Below are positions 45,258 to 55,214 of a stretch of 61,303 nucleotides of DNA, in pieces. This DNA comes from Glaciihabitans sp. (lineage in GTDB: Bacteria > Actinomycetota > Actinomycetes > Actinomycetales > Microbacteriaceae): assembly GCA_025465535.1 (NCBI GenBank), contig JAODMY010000066.1, forward strand, positions 1 through 61,303, in the 5' to 3' direction. Both the position numbers and the translations under genes were made by a program. Numbering within the stretch: the stretch's first letter is position 1; each line of letters begins with the position of its first letter. Under the pieces are notes generated by a model. It was not told the origin of the DNA and ran no database searches. It saw nothing but the letters and a program-made list of their open reading frames with translations.

Positions 45258-45352
45258 TGCATAACTCCTCCTAATCTTCGCTACGGGATCCGACAGCCCG
45301 CGTACCTGGCGGGATCAGCATCGATCTTCCGGAAATCTGGAGGAGTTATGCA
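45258..45352. repeat. 95-bp palindromic element, copy C
   Basis: The ends are perfect 14-base inverted repeats, TGCATAACTCCTCC and GGAGGAGTTATGCA. The middle differs from copies A and B except for short G/C blocks. It lies between the divergent sucC and MpaB-like genes. Confidence 0.85.
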
Positions 45353-45475
45353 CGACGAGGAAGCAGCAGGCGCCCGGGACGGACGGCGATGCGGGGTCGG
45401 GCGGGGCAGGGTGGGGTGGGCGAGCAGGGCGAGCGGGTCAGGCGCGACCGGAGGATGAGGCGGCGCCCAGCCTCG

Positions 45476-45496
45476 GATGGGACGATGGGACGATGG
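45476..45496 (+). repeat. GATGGGAC tandem repeat over the MpaB-like start codon
   Basis: GATGGGAC occurs at 45476-45483 and 45484-45491, followed by GATGG, which contains the ATG start at 45493. Each unit carries an ATG. Confidence 0.9.
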
Positions 45497-46239
45497 TCTC
45501 CCGTGCGGTCGAGCGTTTCGCGTCGGATGCCGTGCTGATCGTCGGGGGCGCCCGTGCGATCCTGCTGCAGGTCGCCGATCCGACCGTCGCCGTCGGCGTC
45601 GCGCGCCACAGCGATTTCGCCCACCGCCCGGTCGAGCGCCTGCGGAACACCCTGACCTTCGCCTACGCAACCGTGCTCGGGACAGCGGATGATGTCGCCA
45701 GCGTCACGAGGCACGTCAACCACGTGCACGTTCCCGTGAACAAGGCAGAGGATGCCGAGCTCCAGCTCTGGGTCGCCGCCACCCTCTACGAGACGGCAGC
45801 CCTCGTTCACGAGGTCGTGTACGGATCCGTTACGCCCGATCTGGAGGGCGAACTGCTCGCCGCGTACGCCCCGATCGGGACCTCGCTACAGATGCCCGCA
45901 TCACTCTGGCCGACCACTCGCGCGCAGTTCGATGCGTACTGGCACGCCAGGGTCGGCCGGCTCGACGTCACCGCAGACGCCCGACGGATCGCGTACGACC
46001 TGTTCGCTCCGGTGACGGCTCCCCCGTGGGTGCGGGCCGCGCTGCCGCTCGCGCGACTGCTCACGATCGACCTGCTTCCGGTGCCGGTCCGCGAGGCCTA
46101 CGGATTTCGGTTCGGCCCGCTGAAGCGTGCCAAGGCGCGCTGGGCGTGGCGGGTGATTCGGGTCATCGCCCGGGCGCTGCCGGCCCGCGTGAAGTCCTGG
46201 CCGGCGAGGCATCTGCTCGCACAGCTCCGCCGCTCCTAG
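45493..46239 (+). CDS. MpaB-like (DUF2236) oxygenase-family protein
   Basis: This 248-residue protein matches the DUF2236 / MpaB / rubber-oxygenase fold: GARAILLQVADPTVAVGVARHSDF near the N-terminus, then RLRNTLTFAYATVLGT, and a helical core with His in VNHVHVPVN and HEVVYGSV that may contact heme. Fungal MpaB cleaves prenyl chains; most bacterial members are uncharacterised. There is no signal peptide. The start lies within a short tandem repeat and the 3' end is followed by another. Confidence 0.78.
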   Translation: MVSRAVERFASDAVLIVGGARAILLQVADPTVAVGVARHSDFAHRPVERLRNTLTFAYATVLGTADDVASVTRHVNHVHVPVNKAEDAELQLWVAATLYETAALVHEVVYGSVTPDLEGELLAAYAPIGTSLQMPASLWPTTRAQFDAYWHARVGRLDVTADARRIAYDLFAPVTAPPWVRAALPLARLLTIDLLPVPVREAYGFRFGPLKRAKARWAWRVIRVIARALPARVKSWPARHLLAQLRRS

Positions 46240-46310
46240 TCGTTCTCCGCCGTCGTTCTCCGCTGTCGTTCTCCGCCGTCGTTCTCCGCTGGCCGTTCTC
46301 CGCTGGCCGA
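46239..46310 (+). repeat. GTCGTTCTCCGCC tandem repeat after the MpaB-like stop
   Basis: Six imperfect 13-14-base units (GTCGTTCTCCGCC, GTCGTTCTCCGCT, GGCCGTTCTCCGCT) start at the stop codon and run about 70 bases downstream. Confidence 0.9.
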
Positions 46311-46336
46311 CCCGAACCGCTGCCCGAGGTCGCCCG

Positions 46337-46430
46337 TTCATAACTCAGCCTGAATTCCGCTGCGCTCTAGGAAAGTGGCGGAAAATGGCGGCTCGGAATC
46401 GCTCACGCCAATTTCAGGCTGAGTTATGAA
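46337..46430. repeat. 94-bp palindromic element, copy D
   Basis: The ends are 19-base perfect inverted repeats (GTTCATAACTCAGCCTGAA and its mirror, counting one flanking base), the best arms of the family. The left end is identical to copies A and B. In reverse orientation the middle shares ATTTTCCGCC and CTAGA with copy A. It lies between the convergent MpaB-like and pcrA genes. Confidence 0.88.
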
Positions 46431-46437
46431 CACCACA

Positions 46438-46512
46438 GACACGGCAGAAGCACGCACGGCAGAAGCACGCACGGCAGAAGCGCGCACGGGAAGCAAAGCA
46501 CGCACGGAAGCA
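46438..46512. repeat. GCACGCACGGCAGAA repeat after the pcrA stop
   Basis: Three clear 15-base copies and two diverged ones fill the gap between element D and the pcrA stop codon at 46519. Confidence 0.85.
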
Positions 46513-46518
46513 GTCGGG

Positions 46519-48936
46519 CTACAGCTTCTCGATCGGCGCGATCTTGATCAGCAGGCGCTTGCGCCCTGCGGTGTCGAACTGCACCTCGGCGACGGCCTTC
46601 GGCGGCGTTCCGGTGACGGCTGTGACGCGGCCCTCCCCGAAGTCGGCGTGCCGGATGCGGTCGCCTGCAGCCAGCGTCAGGTCACCGTTGTCGCGCACCT
46701 TGCCGGTCACAGCGCTCGTCCACTCGGTCTTCACGCGCGGCGGCGCCGCAGGCAGCTCGTTGAAGGATGACGTGTAGCTGAACCCTGGCCGGCGAGCGTT
46801 AAGCGCGCGCGATTGGGTTCCGCCGCGGCTGGTCGCGTCCCCCGGTGACTGCCTCCAGTCGATGAGGTCGGCGGGGATCTCCTGCAAGTATCGGCTCGGC
46901 ATCGCGACCGCAACCTCGCCGAACTGCGCGCGGGTCATCGCGAGCGAAAGGTACAGCCGGCGCCGCGCTCGCGTGATCCCGACGTAGAACAGGCGACGCT
47001 CCTCCGCCGGTCCACCGACCTCGCCAGCCGACATCTGGTGCGGCAGCAGCCCCTCCTCGATACCGGTCAGGAACACGGCCTCGTACTCGAGCCCCTTCGC
47101 GGTGTGGAGCGTCATGAGCGAGACGGTGCCGGAGCTGTCGTCCAGGTCGTCGGCCGCGGCAACCAGCGAGACCTCGGTGAGGAAGTCGAGCAGCGTGCCG
47201 TCCGGATTGTTCTTCTGGAATTCCTTGGTCACCGAGACGAGCTCTTCGACGTTCTCGGCGCGCGCCTCGTCCTGGGCATCGCCGGTTCCGCGAAGCACCT
47301 CGACGAACCTCGTCCGGTTGAGCAGCTCGATCAGCACGTCGGCCGGGCCGGCCGGGCGCACCTGGTCGAGGGATGCCCGAGCCCCCATCTCATCCAGGAT
47401 CTCGGCAAGATCGAGGATGGCGTGGGTCACCTTTGGCCCGAGCCCGAGCTCCCCCGCGCTCGACATCGCCTCGCGCAACGTGAGCTCGTTGGCGTCGGCG
47501 AACGACTGAAGCACCGCCTCCGTCGCCGGGCCGATTCCACGCTTCGGCGTGTTCATGACACGGCGAAGCGCGAGGGGATCGCGAGGGTTGGCAACCGTGA
47601 TCAGGTACGCCATCGCATCCTTGATCTCGGCGCGCTCGTAGAATTTCGTGCCGCCGAGAACGCGGTACGGCAGCGCCGACCGGATGAAGATCTCCTCGAG
47701 CGCTCGCGTCTGGGCGTTCGTGCGATAGAAGACCGCGATGTCTTTGTAGGCGACGCCCTCGTCGTGGAGTTTGCCGATCTCATCCGCGACGAACTGGGCC
47801 TCGTCGTGCCCCGAGTATCCGGTGAATCCGGTGATCTTCTCGCCTGCGCCGATGGTCGTGAACAGCTTCTTGTCTTTGCGATCGAAGTTGTTCGAGATGA
47901 CAGAATTTGCCGCGTCGAGGATGTTCTGCGTAGAGCGGTAATTCTGCTCGAGCAGGATGACCTTCGAGTTCGGGAAGTCCCGTTCGAACTCGACGATGTT
48001 GCGGATGTCGGCCCCGCGGAACGCGTAGATCGACTGGTCGGAGTCACCGACGACGGTGAGCGAGGCGCCGGGGATGCGGCCCATCGGATCCCGGAACGAC
48101 CGCTGGTAGCTGAGCGTCTCCTCGAGTTCGTCCGCTACCTCGGCCGGAACCTCGCGGGTGAGCTCCCGAATGAGCGAGTACTGGGCGTGGTTGGTGTCCT
48201 GGTATTCGTCGACGAGGATGTGCCTGAACCGCCGCTGGTAGAGCGCCGCCACGCGAGGGAAGGCGCGGAACAGGTACACGGTCTGCGCGATCAGGTCGTC
48301 GAAGTCGAACGCGTTCGCACGGCTGAGCGCCTGCGAGTACCGACGGAAGATCTCAACGAATCCGGCCTCGTTCGGGTCATTGAAGTTCGCGCCGCGCGCG
48401 TAGGTCTCGACGTCCGACAGCTCGTTCTTGGCCTTCGAGATCTTGCCGGCGACATTGCCGACGGTGAAGCCGAGGGTGTCGGCATCCAGCTCCTTGATGA
48501 TGCGCTTGATGAGCGCGCGAGAATCGGCGGAGTCGTAGATCGTGAAGCTCTTCGTGAAGCCGAAGTTCTCGGCCTCGCGACGCAGGATGCGGACGCAGGC
48601 GGAGTGGAACGTCGAGATCCACATGCCCTCGGCCTGCTCTCGCCCGATGAGCGCGCCGACGCGTTCCCGCATCTCGCTCGCCGCCTTGTTGGTGAACGTG
48701 ATCGCGAGAATCTGGCTCGGCCACGCCTCCCTCGTCTGCAGAAGGCCCGCGATGCGGCGGGTGAGAACGCTGGTCTTGCCTGATCCCGCGCCCGCGACGA
48801 TGAGGAGCGACTGGCCTCGATAGAGGACGGCCTCGCGCTGCCGCGGATTCAGGCCGGCGAGGAGGGCGTCATCCGGGGCCGGACGTTCGCCGCGGTGGGG
48901 TGCGGGGGGCTCAAAGCCGTCGAGAACGAACGTCAT
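46519..48936 (-). CDS. pcrA: ATP-dependent DNA helicase PcrA/UvrD
   Basis: This 805-residue superfamily 1A helicase unwinds DNA 3' to 5' in nucleotide excision repair and removal of RecA. Motifs in order: Q-motif LNPRQREAV (29-37), Walker A AGAGSGKTS (48-56), TFTNKAASEMRERV, VDEYQDTNHAQ, GDSDQSIYAFRGAD, LEQNYRST, LMTLHTAKGLEYEAVF and the C-terminal Tudor-like segment DRIRHADFGEGRVTAV. It is the UvrD1-type enzyme found next to sucCD in actinobacteria. ATG 48936 was used; no strong ribosome binding site is evident. Confidence 0.97.
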   Translation of the reverse strand: MTFVLDGFEPPAPHRGERPAPDDALLAGLNPRQREAVLYRGQSLLIVAGAGSGKTSVLTRRIAGLLQTREAWPSQILAITFTNKAASEMRERVGALIGREQAEGMWISTFHSACVRILRREAENFGFTKSFTIYDSADSRALIKRIIKELDADTLGFTVGNVAGKISKAKNELSDVETYARGANFNDPNEAGFVEIFRRYSQALSRANAFDFDDLIAQTVYLFRAFPRVAALYQRRFRHILVDEYQDTNHAQYSLIRELTREVPAEVADELEETLSYQRSFRDPMGRIPGASLTVVGDSDQSIYAFRGADIRNIVEFERDFPNSKVILLEQNYRSTQNILDAANSVISNNFDRKDKKLFTTIGAGEKITGFTGYSGHDEAQFVADEIGKLHDEGVAYKDIAVFYRTNAQTRALEEIFIRSALPYRVLGGTKFYERAEIKDAMAYLITVANPRDPLALRRVMNTPKRGIGPATEAVLQSFADANELTLREAMSSAGELGLGPKVTHAILDLAEILDEMGARASLDQVRPAGPADVLIELLNRTRFVEVLRGTGDAQDEARAENVEELVSVTKEFQKNNPDGTLLDFLTEVSLVAAADDLDDSSGTVSLMTLHTAKGLEYEAVFLTGIEEGLLPHQMSAGEVGGPAEERRLFYVGITRARRRLYLSLAMTRAQFGEVAVAMPSRYLQEIPADLIDWRQSPGDATSRGGTQSRALNARRPGFSYTSSFNELPAAPPRVKTEWTSAVTGKVRDNGDLTLAAGDRIRHADFGEGRVTAVTGTPPKAVAEVQFDTAGRKRLLIKIAPIEKL

Positions 48937-48982
48937 AACCGCCCCAGTCTAAGCGGGGAGACCACCACTGCGGGCGGCCTGT

Positions 48983-49972
48983 TCACAGCTCCGAGCGCAC
49001 TCGAATCGCGAGATCGGGCTGGTCGGCGAAGACCCCGTCGACCCCGGTCTGCATGATCAGCCGGAACTCCCGCGCCCAGTCGCCGAATTCGCGATCGCGG
49101 GTGCCCCTGCGAAAGTTCTTCGCGAGAAATTGGTTCTCCGCGCGCAGGGTCCAGACGTAGGTCTCAAGCCCGAAGTCGCGCGCCCGCTCGATGATGCCGG
49201 TGGTCGAAGTGGCTTCGCCGCGAGAGTCGAGCGCCAGCACCAGGTTCTTGTCGACGCTGACCCCGTCCACCTCCCCCGCGAGCCGGGCGAGGCCCGCATC
49301 GGTGAGATAGTCGGCGTACGGACGGGCGCGATCCCCGTGCTCGGCCAGCTGGTCGGCCGGGGAACCGGATGACTCGGCCAGGAAGACGACCCGGCCAGGA
49401 ACATCCCGCTCCTGCACCTTCGACAGCACGGTCTGCTCGAACGATTCGACGATCAGGTTGCTCGGAGTCGCCCACGCCGCGATGTCAGCCGCGAAGACGC
49501 CGTCGAGGGGCAGGCCGATCGACTCGAAATAGCTCGCGTGCTTGATCTCGGCGACCATGGTGATTGGCCGGTCGGCGGCTTCGAGAATCTCGATCAGATC
49601 GGTCAGGCGAAGGATCCCCTCGGCGCCGTCGAACTTCGTGTTAGCCGATCGGGTCTTCACCAGCCGCTCACGGGCGCGGAGGGTCGCAAGCTCTGCCCAG
49701 GTGAAATCCTCGGCGAACCAGCCCGTCTCCTCGATCCCATCGATCGATTTGGTCGTTCGACGAGCGGCGAATTCGGGATGATCCGCAACATCAGTAGTCC
49801 CGGAAATCTCGTTTTCGTGCCGAACCACGAGCACGCCATCGCTCGACGAAACGAGGTCGGGTTCGACCGCGTCGGCGCCGAGGCGAATCGCCAGCTCATA
49901 GGCCGAACGCGTGTGTTCTGGACGATAACCAGACGCTCCCCGATGGGCGATCACGAGTGGACGAATTGACAC
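48983..49972 (-). CDS. Glycerophosphodiester phosphodiesterase
   Basis: This 329-residue TIM-barrel enzyme cleaves glycerophosphodiesters to glycerol 3-phosphate. Motifs: LVIAHRGASGYRPEHTRSAYE (first catalytic His, Arg and Glu), DAVEPDLVSSSDGVLVVRHEN (metal Glu/Asp and second His), EIKHASYF and TGVDGVFADQPDLA. No signal peptide is present, so it is probably cytosolic. The start was set at GTG 49972, just before the conserved IRPLVIAHRG; longer frames cross the divergent zinc-ribbon start. Its product can feed glpD. Confidence 0.9.
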   Translation of the reverse strand: MSIRPLVIAHRGASGYRPEHTRSAYELAIRLGADAVEPDLVSSSDGVLVVRHENEISGTTDVADHPEFAARRTTKSIDGIEETGWFAEDFTWAELATLRARERLVKTRSANTKFDGAEGILRLTDLIEILEAADRPITMVAEIKHASYFESIGLPLDGVFAADIAAWATPSNLIVESFEQTVLSKVQERDVPGRVVFLAESSGSPADQLAEHGDRARPYADYLTDAGLARLAGEVDGVSVDKNLVLALDSRGEATSTTGIIERARDFGLETYVWTLRAENQFLAKNFRRGTRDREFGDWAREFRLIMQTGVDGVFADQPDLAIRVRSEL

Positions 49973-50010
49973 CTGAGAAACGCTACGCCAATCCAAATAC
50001 AATTCGATGC

Positions 50011-50250
50011 ATGGCCTCTTGTGTTGGGTGCGGCGCGCAGCTCGCTCCAGCATGGAAGTTCTGCATCCACTGCGGCATCGCCGTGGACGCGAACATTCCC
50101 CCGGTCAATCCCCGTACCGGCAGCGTCAGCCACGTGCGCCACGGCACCTCCCGTTCCCGCACATTCATCGTTGCCGGCGTCATTGCCTTCCTGATCGGGA
50201 TCGGGCTGATCGCCGCCGCGATCGCTTTCGCATCCGGCGCTTTCGGCTGA
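50011..50250 (+). CDS. Small zinc-ribbon membrane protein
   Basis: This 79-residue protein has a double-CxxC zinc ribbon, CVGCGAQLAPAWKFCIHCG (about residues 4-22), a polar linker and one C-terminal membrane span (about 53-75). TACAAT at 49998-50003 lies seven bases before ATG 50011, so transcription may begin at or next to the ATG and the message may be leaderless. There is no ribosome binding site, which agrees. Function unknown. Confidence 0.7.
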   Translation: MASCVGCGAQLAPAWKFCIHCGIAVDANIPPVNPRTGSVSHVRHGTSRSRTFIVAGVIAFLIGIGLIAAAIAFASGAFG

Positions 50251-50266
50251 TCGTGGTGTCCGGGGC

Positions 50267-50785
50267 ATGACGACCGTTGCCTGGCGCGAGCCGGCGCGAG
50301 CGCTTCCGCTGCGCTGGGGGACGTACTACGGGAGATACCTCGCCGGGCTCCTGTACATCTCGGGTGGACTGCTCATCCTCGTGGGCAGCAACACGTACAC
50401 CGTGCCCTTCCTGCTGCTCGGTACCGTGGCGCACGTGGGCGGCTGGTACATCCTTCCCGGCGTCGGTGTGCGAAGGATCTGGATGGCGTGGCCGAGTCTC
50501 ATCAGCGTCTGGCTGCTCCTGACCGGGCCGCAAATCCTGTTCGCGATGGCGTTGCCGTTGCTCGCCTGGCTGGTGGTTCGGCAGCGGCCGCTGCTCAGCT
50601 ACGTCACACTGGTCATCCCGATCGGCGTCGGAATCGTGCTGGCGAACCTCTTCCACACGAACCAGTCCGAGCCGGTCGCCCTCGCGATAGAGTGCGTCGC
50701 CGTGGTCGGATCGGCGTGGCTGGCGCGGGCACTGGCCCTCGTGCGGGTGCGTTCCGTTGCGACTGCGGGCGCTCCGCCGAGCTGA
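50267..50785 (+). CDS. Polytopic membrane protein of unknown function
   Basis: This 172-residue protein has about five hydrophobic spans (first near 26-42, last near 140-158) and no recognised motif. It follows the zinc-ribbon gene by 16 bases on the same strand and may be its operon partner. It ends in a short Arg/Ala/Pro-rich tail. Confidence 0.7.
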   Translation: MTTVAWREPARALPLRWGTYYGRYLAGLLYISGGLLILVGSNTYTVPFLLLGTVAHVGGWYILPGVGVRRIWMAWPSLISVWLLLTGPQILFAMALPLLAWLVVRQRPLLSYVTLVIPIGVGIVLANLFHTNQSEPVALAIECVAVVGSAWLARALALVRVRSVATAGAPPS

Positions 50786-50904
50786 CACCTCTCGTCGGTT
50801 GACGGCCGCGCAGGCGACAACTTCCGTCAAGTGGGGACCGCGTTGACCCGCCGACCGTGGTGCGATCATTGATATATATCGACAGTCGTACTATGGTCAT
50901 CCGC

Positions 50905-51264
50905 ATGAGCAATCAGGAGATGCGGGAGCCCACGTTCTTCGTGCTGGCATCGCTCGCGGACGGACGCAAGCACGGCTACGGAATCATCAAGGATGCCTCG
51001 GAACTCAGCGAAGGACGCGTCGCCCTCAAGGTCGGCACGCTGTATGCCGCTCTCGAACGGCTGCAGGCCGAGGGTCTCGTCATCGCGACCGGTGACGAGG
51101 TGGTCGGCGGCCGCCTCCGGAGGTATTTCGAACTCACCGAGCCGGGGGCTGCATCCCTCGCCGAAGAGTCCGAACGCCAGGAACTCAACGCGAAACGCGC
51201 CCGCGATCGGCTGAAGCAGCGCGCCTCACGAGTCGCGGCAAGCACGAAGACGGCGAGCGCATGA
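50905..51264 (+). CDS. PadR family transcriptional regulator
   Basis: This 119-residue protein has the PadR winged helix: FFVLASLADGRKHGYGIIKDASELSEGRVALKVGTLYAALERLQ, with the wing GGRLRRYFELTEPG. It is the short class of PadR proteins that repress transporters or membrane genes. ATG 50905 was chosen; an ATG at 50893 is possible. AT-rich TATATATCGACAGTCGTA just upstream may be its promoter and operator. Its stop overlaps the next start (ATGA), so the two form an operon. Confidence 0.9.
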   Translation: MSNQEMREPTFFVLASLADGRKHGYGIIKDASELSEGRVALKVGTLYAALERLQAEGLVIATGDEVVGGRLRRYFELTEPGAASLAEESERQELNAKRARDRLKQRASRVAASTKTASA

Positions 51265-52232
51265 GCGCCGCGCTCGAGCAGCAGTACCGGCGGGCTCTCC
51301 GTTGGTATCCGAATGACTGGCGGAACAGAAACGAGGATGTCGTGGTCGGAACGCTGAAAGATGTCGCAGAGGGAGAGAACCGTTCGCGCCCCGCGGTCGG
51401 CGAGCTGGTGAACCTGCGCCTAACCGGAATTGCGGCCCACTTGAACGGACTCGGCCGGACCATCCCTGCGGAAGTCAGGGATCGCGCGGCCAGCGTTTCG
51501 ATCGGGCTTGGCACGGCGATCGCCGGTGGCGGCATCGTGCAAAGTCTCACCAACGGCTTCATGCAGGGATACGCGACCGCCGGGCCGTTCCTCAACCTTG
51601 GTTTCACGTTCTTCGCCGTCTGGATCGCCTCGTTCATCACCGCGCTGTTCGGGTTGCGGAAGGTCACGATCGTCCTTCTCGCGATCACGATCCCGGCATC
51701 CTTTGCGACCTCGCTGCTCAGCCAGGGGCTCGGGATGTTCGATCACACACGCTCGATGACGATCTTTTTCCTGGCGTTGCTCGCCCTGATCGGAGCGGTG
51801 GGGTTGCCTGCGCGGCGCGCGCGCTCGGCGCTCGACCGGTCACGGCTTCCGCTCGTCGGCACTCTGGTCGTCGCGAGCGCGCTGATCGGCGCCTTCCAAT
51901 TCGCGCCGGTACGCAACGTGGCGGAGTTCCTGCAATACGATCCGCGCGGCATCGACTACTTCTGGGCGCCGCTCGCGTCGCTGCTCGCATACGTCGGGAT
52001 TCCGGTCGGTGTTGTTGTCTCGGTCATCCTCTGGCGCACGAAACGTTCTGCCTGGGCTGGAGCACTTCTCCTGCTCTGCGCGGCAACCCTACCGATCACA
52101 TTCCTCGAGATCAACTGGACCGCAGCCTGGTTCGTCTACCTCGGGACCTTCGCGCTCGCGGCCGCCGCACTCGTCGCGGTTTACGCGCTACTGCGCCTGT
52201 TCGACCTCCGCATCCGGATCACGCGCGTCTAG
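51261..52232 (+). CDS. PadR-coupled polytopic membrane protein
   Basis: This 323-residue protein begins with a soluble segment, EQQYRRALRWYPNDWRNRNED, seen in many actinobacterial membrane proteins encoded next to PadR regulators. Seven or eight membrane spans follow (from about residue 78). No transport motif is recognised. It overlaps the PadR gene by four bases and is probably what that regulator controls. It is convergent with guaA across a long palindrome. Confidence 0.75.
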   Translation: MSAALEQQYRRALRWYPNDWRNRNEDVVVGTLKDVAEGENRSRPAVGELVNLRLTGIAAHLNGLGRTIPAEVRDRAASVSIGLGTAIAGGGIVQSLTNGFMQGYATAGPFLNLGFTFFAVWIASFITALFGLRKVTIVLLAITIPASFATSLLSQGLGMFDHTRSMTIFFLALLALIGAVGLPARRARSALDRSRLPLVGTLVVASALIGAFQFAPVRNVAEFLQYDPRGIDYFWAPLASLLAYVGIPVGVVVSVILWRTKRSAWAGALLLLCAATLPITFLEINWTAAWFVYLGTFALAAAALVAVYALLRLFDLRIRITRV

Positions 52233-52247
52233 CTCCACCGCATTGGC

Positions 52248-52311
52248 AAAGGGGCCAATGCGGTCAACATGGGCATCCGCGGATGCCCCGATTGGCCGCA
52301 TTGGCCCCTTT
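52248..52311. terminator. Palindrome with 16-base arms, GGGGCCAATGCGG family
   Basis: AAAGGGGCCAATGCGG pairs perfectly with CCGCATTGGCCCCTTT; inside them GGGCATCC pairs with GGATGCCC around GC. TTTT follows the right arm on the plus strand, so it resembles a true terminator for the PadR operon, and the mirror serves guaA. A related copy is at 60228-60284. Confidence 0.8.
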
Positions 52312-52348
52312 TAGCGCGGGTTGGGTCTCGATACCCAGAGCGGCCGCG

Positions 52349-53936
<1,588 letters not shown>

Positions 53937-53941
<5 letters not shown>

Positions 53942-54449
53942 TGGCTGCCTCCGCCGTCGCTGTGCTGGTCTTGGGTGTTGTCGCGGCCGGACCCGATTTC
54001 TCGAGCTCCGCGAGTTCGCGCCGCACCTGTCGCGCGACGAAGTGTTCGACGATGAACGACAGGAAGGGAACGACCCCACCGAGCGCGATCAGGATGAACA
54101 TGACGAAGGGCCACCGCATCCTGCTCCACAGGGTGAAGTCGCTGAACAGGTACACGACGTAGAACCAGCCGTGCACGATGAGGATACCGGTCGAGAGGTC
54201 GACCCCGGTCACCCAGTTGTGCGCGCCGCTCGCCTCCCACGGAACGATGCCGATGAATCCGCTCGAACCGCCCAGCTGGAAGACGCTGTGGAAGCCGTAC
54301 TTCGCAATCATCTCGACCACGAGCAGCAGTAGCAAGCTACCGGTGACGTACGCGCCGAACCGGTAGAACTTGAGTGCGCTGCGGATCAGCGGGATCGTCT
54401 CCGCCTTGGGCTTATACGATCGTGCGACTAGCGAGGCGATTACGGCCAT
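53937..54449 (-). CDS. DUF3817 integral membrane protein
   Basis: This 170-residue protein has three to four spans. The central [21 protein letters not shown] and [20 protein letters not shown] segments are typical of DUF3817 proteins, found next to guaA in many actinobacteria. The C-terminal tail (about 138-170) is Glu/Ala/Thr-rich and cytosolic. Function is unknown. Its end overlaps the guaA start, and GGAGGCAGCC within its last codons serves as the guaA ribosome binding site. Confidence 0.85.
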
Positions 54450-54453
54450 GGGT

Positions 54454-55212
54454 TCAGTTTACTTCCGTGACTAGTGCATCCAATGCGTCCTCGAGCTCGC
54501 GCTCGAAGGCGTCTTTCACCATCCGGTACCAGAGGTAGATGGCAAATCCGGCGAACACGACCCACTCGATCGCATAGAACACGTTGAGCCAGTCGAGCGA
54601 GACGTCGTTCATCGGCTTGACCGACTGGATCGCGGTGAGCCCGTCCGAGGGAGTCTTCGAAACGATGTAGCCACCGTAGACGCTCTTCGGGGCGGTCTTC
54701 CACTCGTTGATGAGCGCGGGGATCGAGACGTAGCTGCGGATGCCGTGCTCGATGTTCGTCTCATCGGGCGGTTCCGTCGGCTGGTATCGACCGACGACCG
54801 TGACGGATGGCTCGCCCGCGCTGAGGACCTTGGCAGCGGCATCCGCTTTCTTCCTGCTCGCGGTCCAACCGAGCGCCACGACCACGCTCGTTCCGTTGTC
54901 CGCTACGACGTGGCCGATGACCCAGTATCCGGTCTTACCGAAGTTGACGCGGTCGGTGACGACGTAGGTATCGCCCTTGACGCGCGTGCCCGACACCGTG
55001 ACCATCTGGCCGGCCGCGCGATCGGTGACATTCGTCTGCGGTTTCGCGACGCTCGACAGTGGCATCACCGTTTCGGTCGGGTAGACGACGACCGTCGCGG
55101 TCTGCACGGCCCGCCCGAGTTGCCACTGGCCGAGGAGGGCGAATCCGGCGGCGACGGCGAGCGCCAAAACGAGGGCGGCGACCCACCGGGGGCGCCTGGC
55201 CACACTCCACAC
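54454..55212 (-). CDS. SURF1 family cytochrome oxidase assembly protein
   Basis: This 252-residue protein has an N-terminal span (about 11-28: WVAALVLALAVAAGFALLG) followed by QWQLGR, an outside domain with GQMVTVSGTRV and RVNFGKTGYWVIGHV, and a C-terminal span (NVFYAIEWVVFAGFAIYLWYR), the SURF1 layout. SURF1 helps insert heme a into cytochrome c oxidase. Start GTG 55212. It lies between the antiporter and DUF3817 genes on the same strand with tiny gaps. Confidence 0.88.
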   Translation of the reverse strand: MWSVARRPRWVAALVLALAVAAGFALLGQWQLGRAVQTATVVVYPTETVMPLSSVAKPQTNVTDRAAGQMVTVSGTRVKGDTYVVTDRVNFGKTGYWVIGHVVADNGTSVVVALGWTASRKKADAAAKVLSAGEPSVTVVGRYQPTEPPDETNIEHGIRSYVSIPALINEWKTAPKSVYGGYIVSKTPSDGLTAIQSVKPMNDVSLDWLNVFYAIEWVVFAGFAIYLWYRMVKDAFERELEDALDALVTEVN

Positions 55213-55214
55213 GG

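Noticed and set aside
45339-45480. A possible gene starting at the ATG inside the right end of element C (good GGAGGAG site)
   Set aside because: The ATG is part of the element's conserved inverted end, the reading frames after other copies are unrelated or stop at once, and the translation has no recognisable feature.
49966-50003. TTGACA (49966-49971) paired with TACAAT (49998-50003) as a full promoter
   Set aside because: The spacer would be 26 bases, too long for a sigma-70-type promoter; only the -10 is kept.
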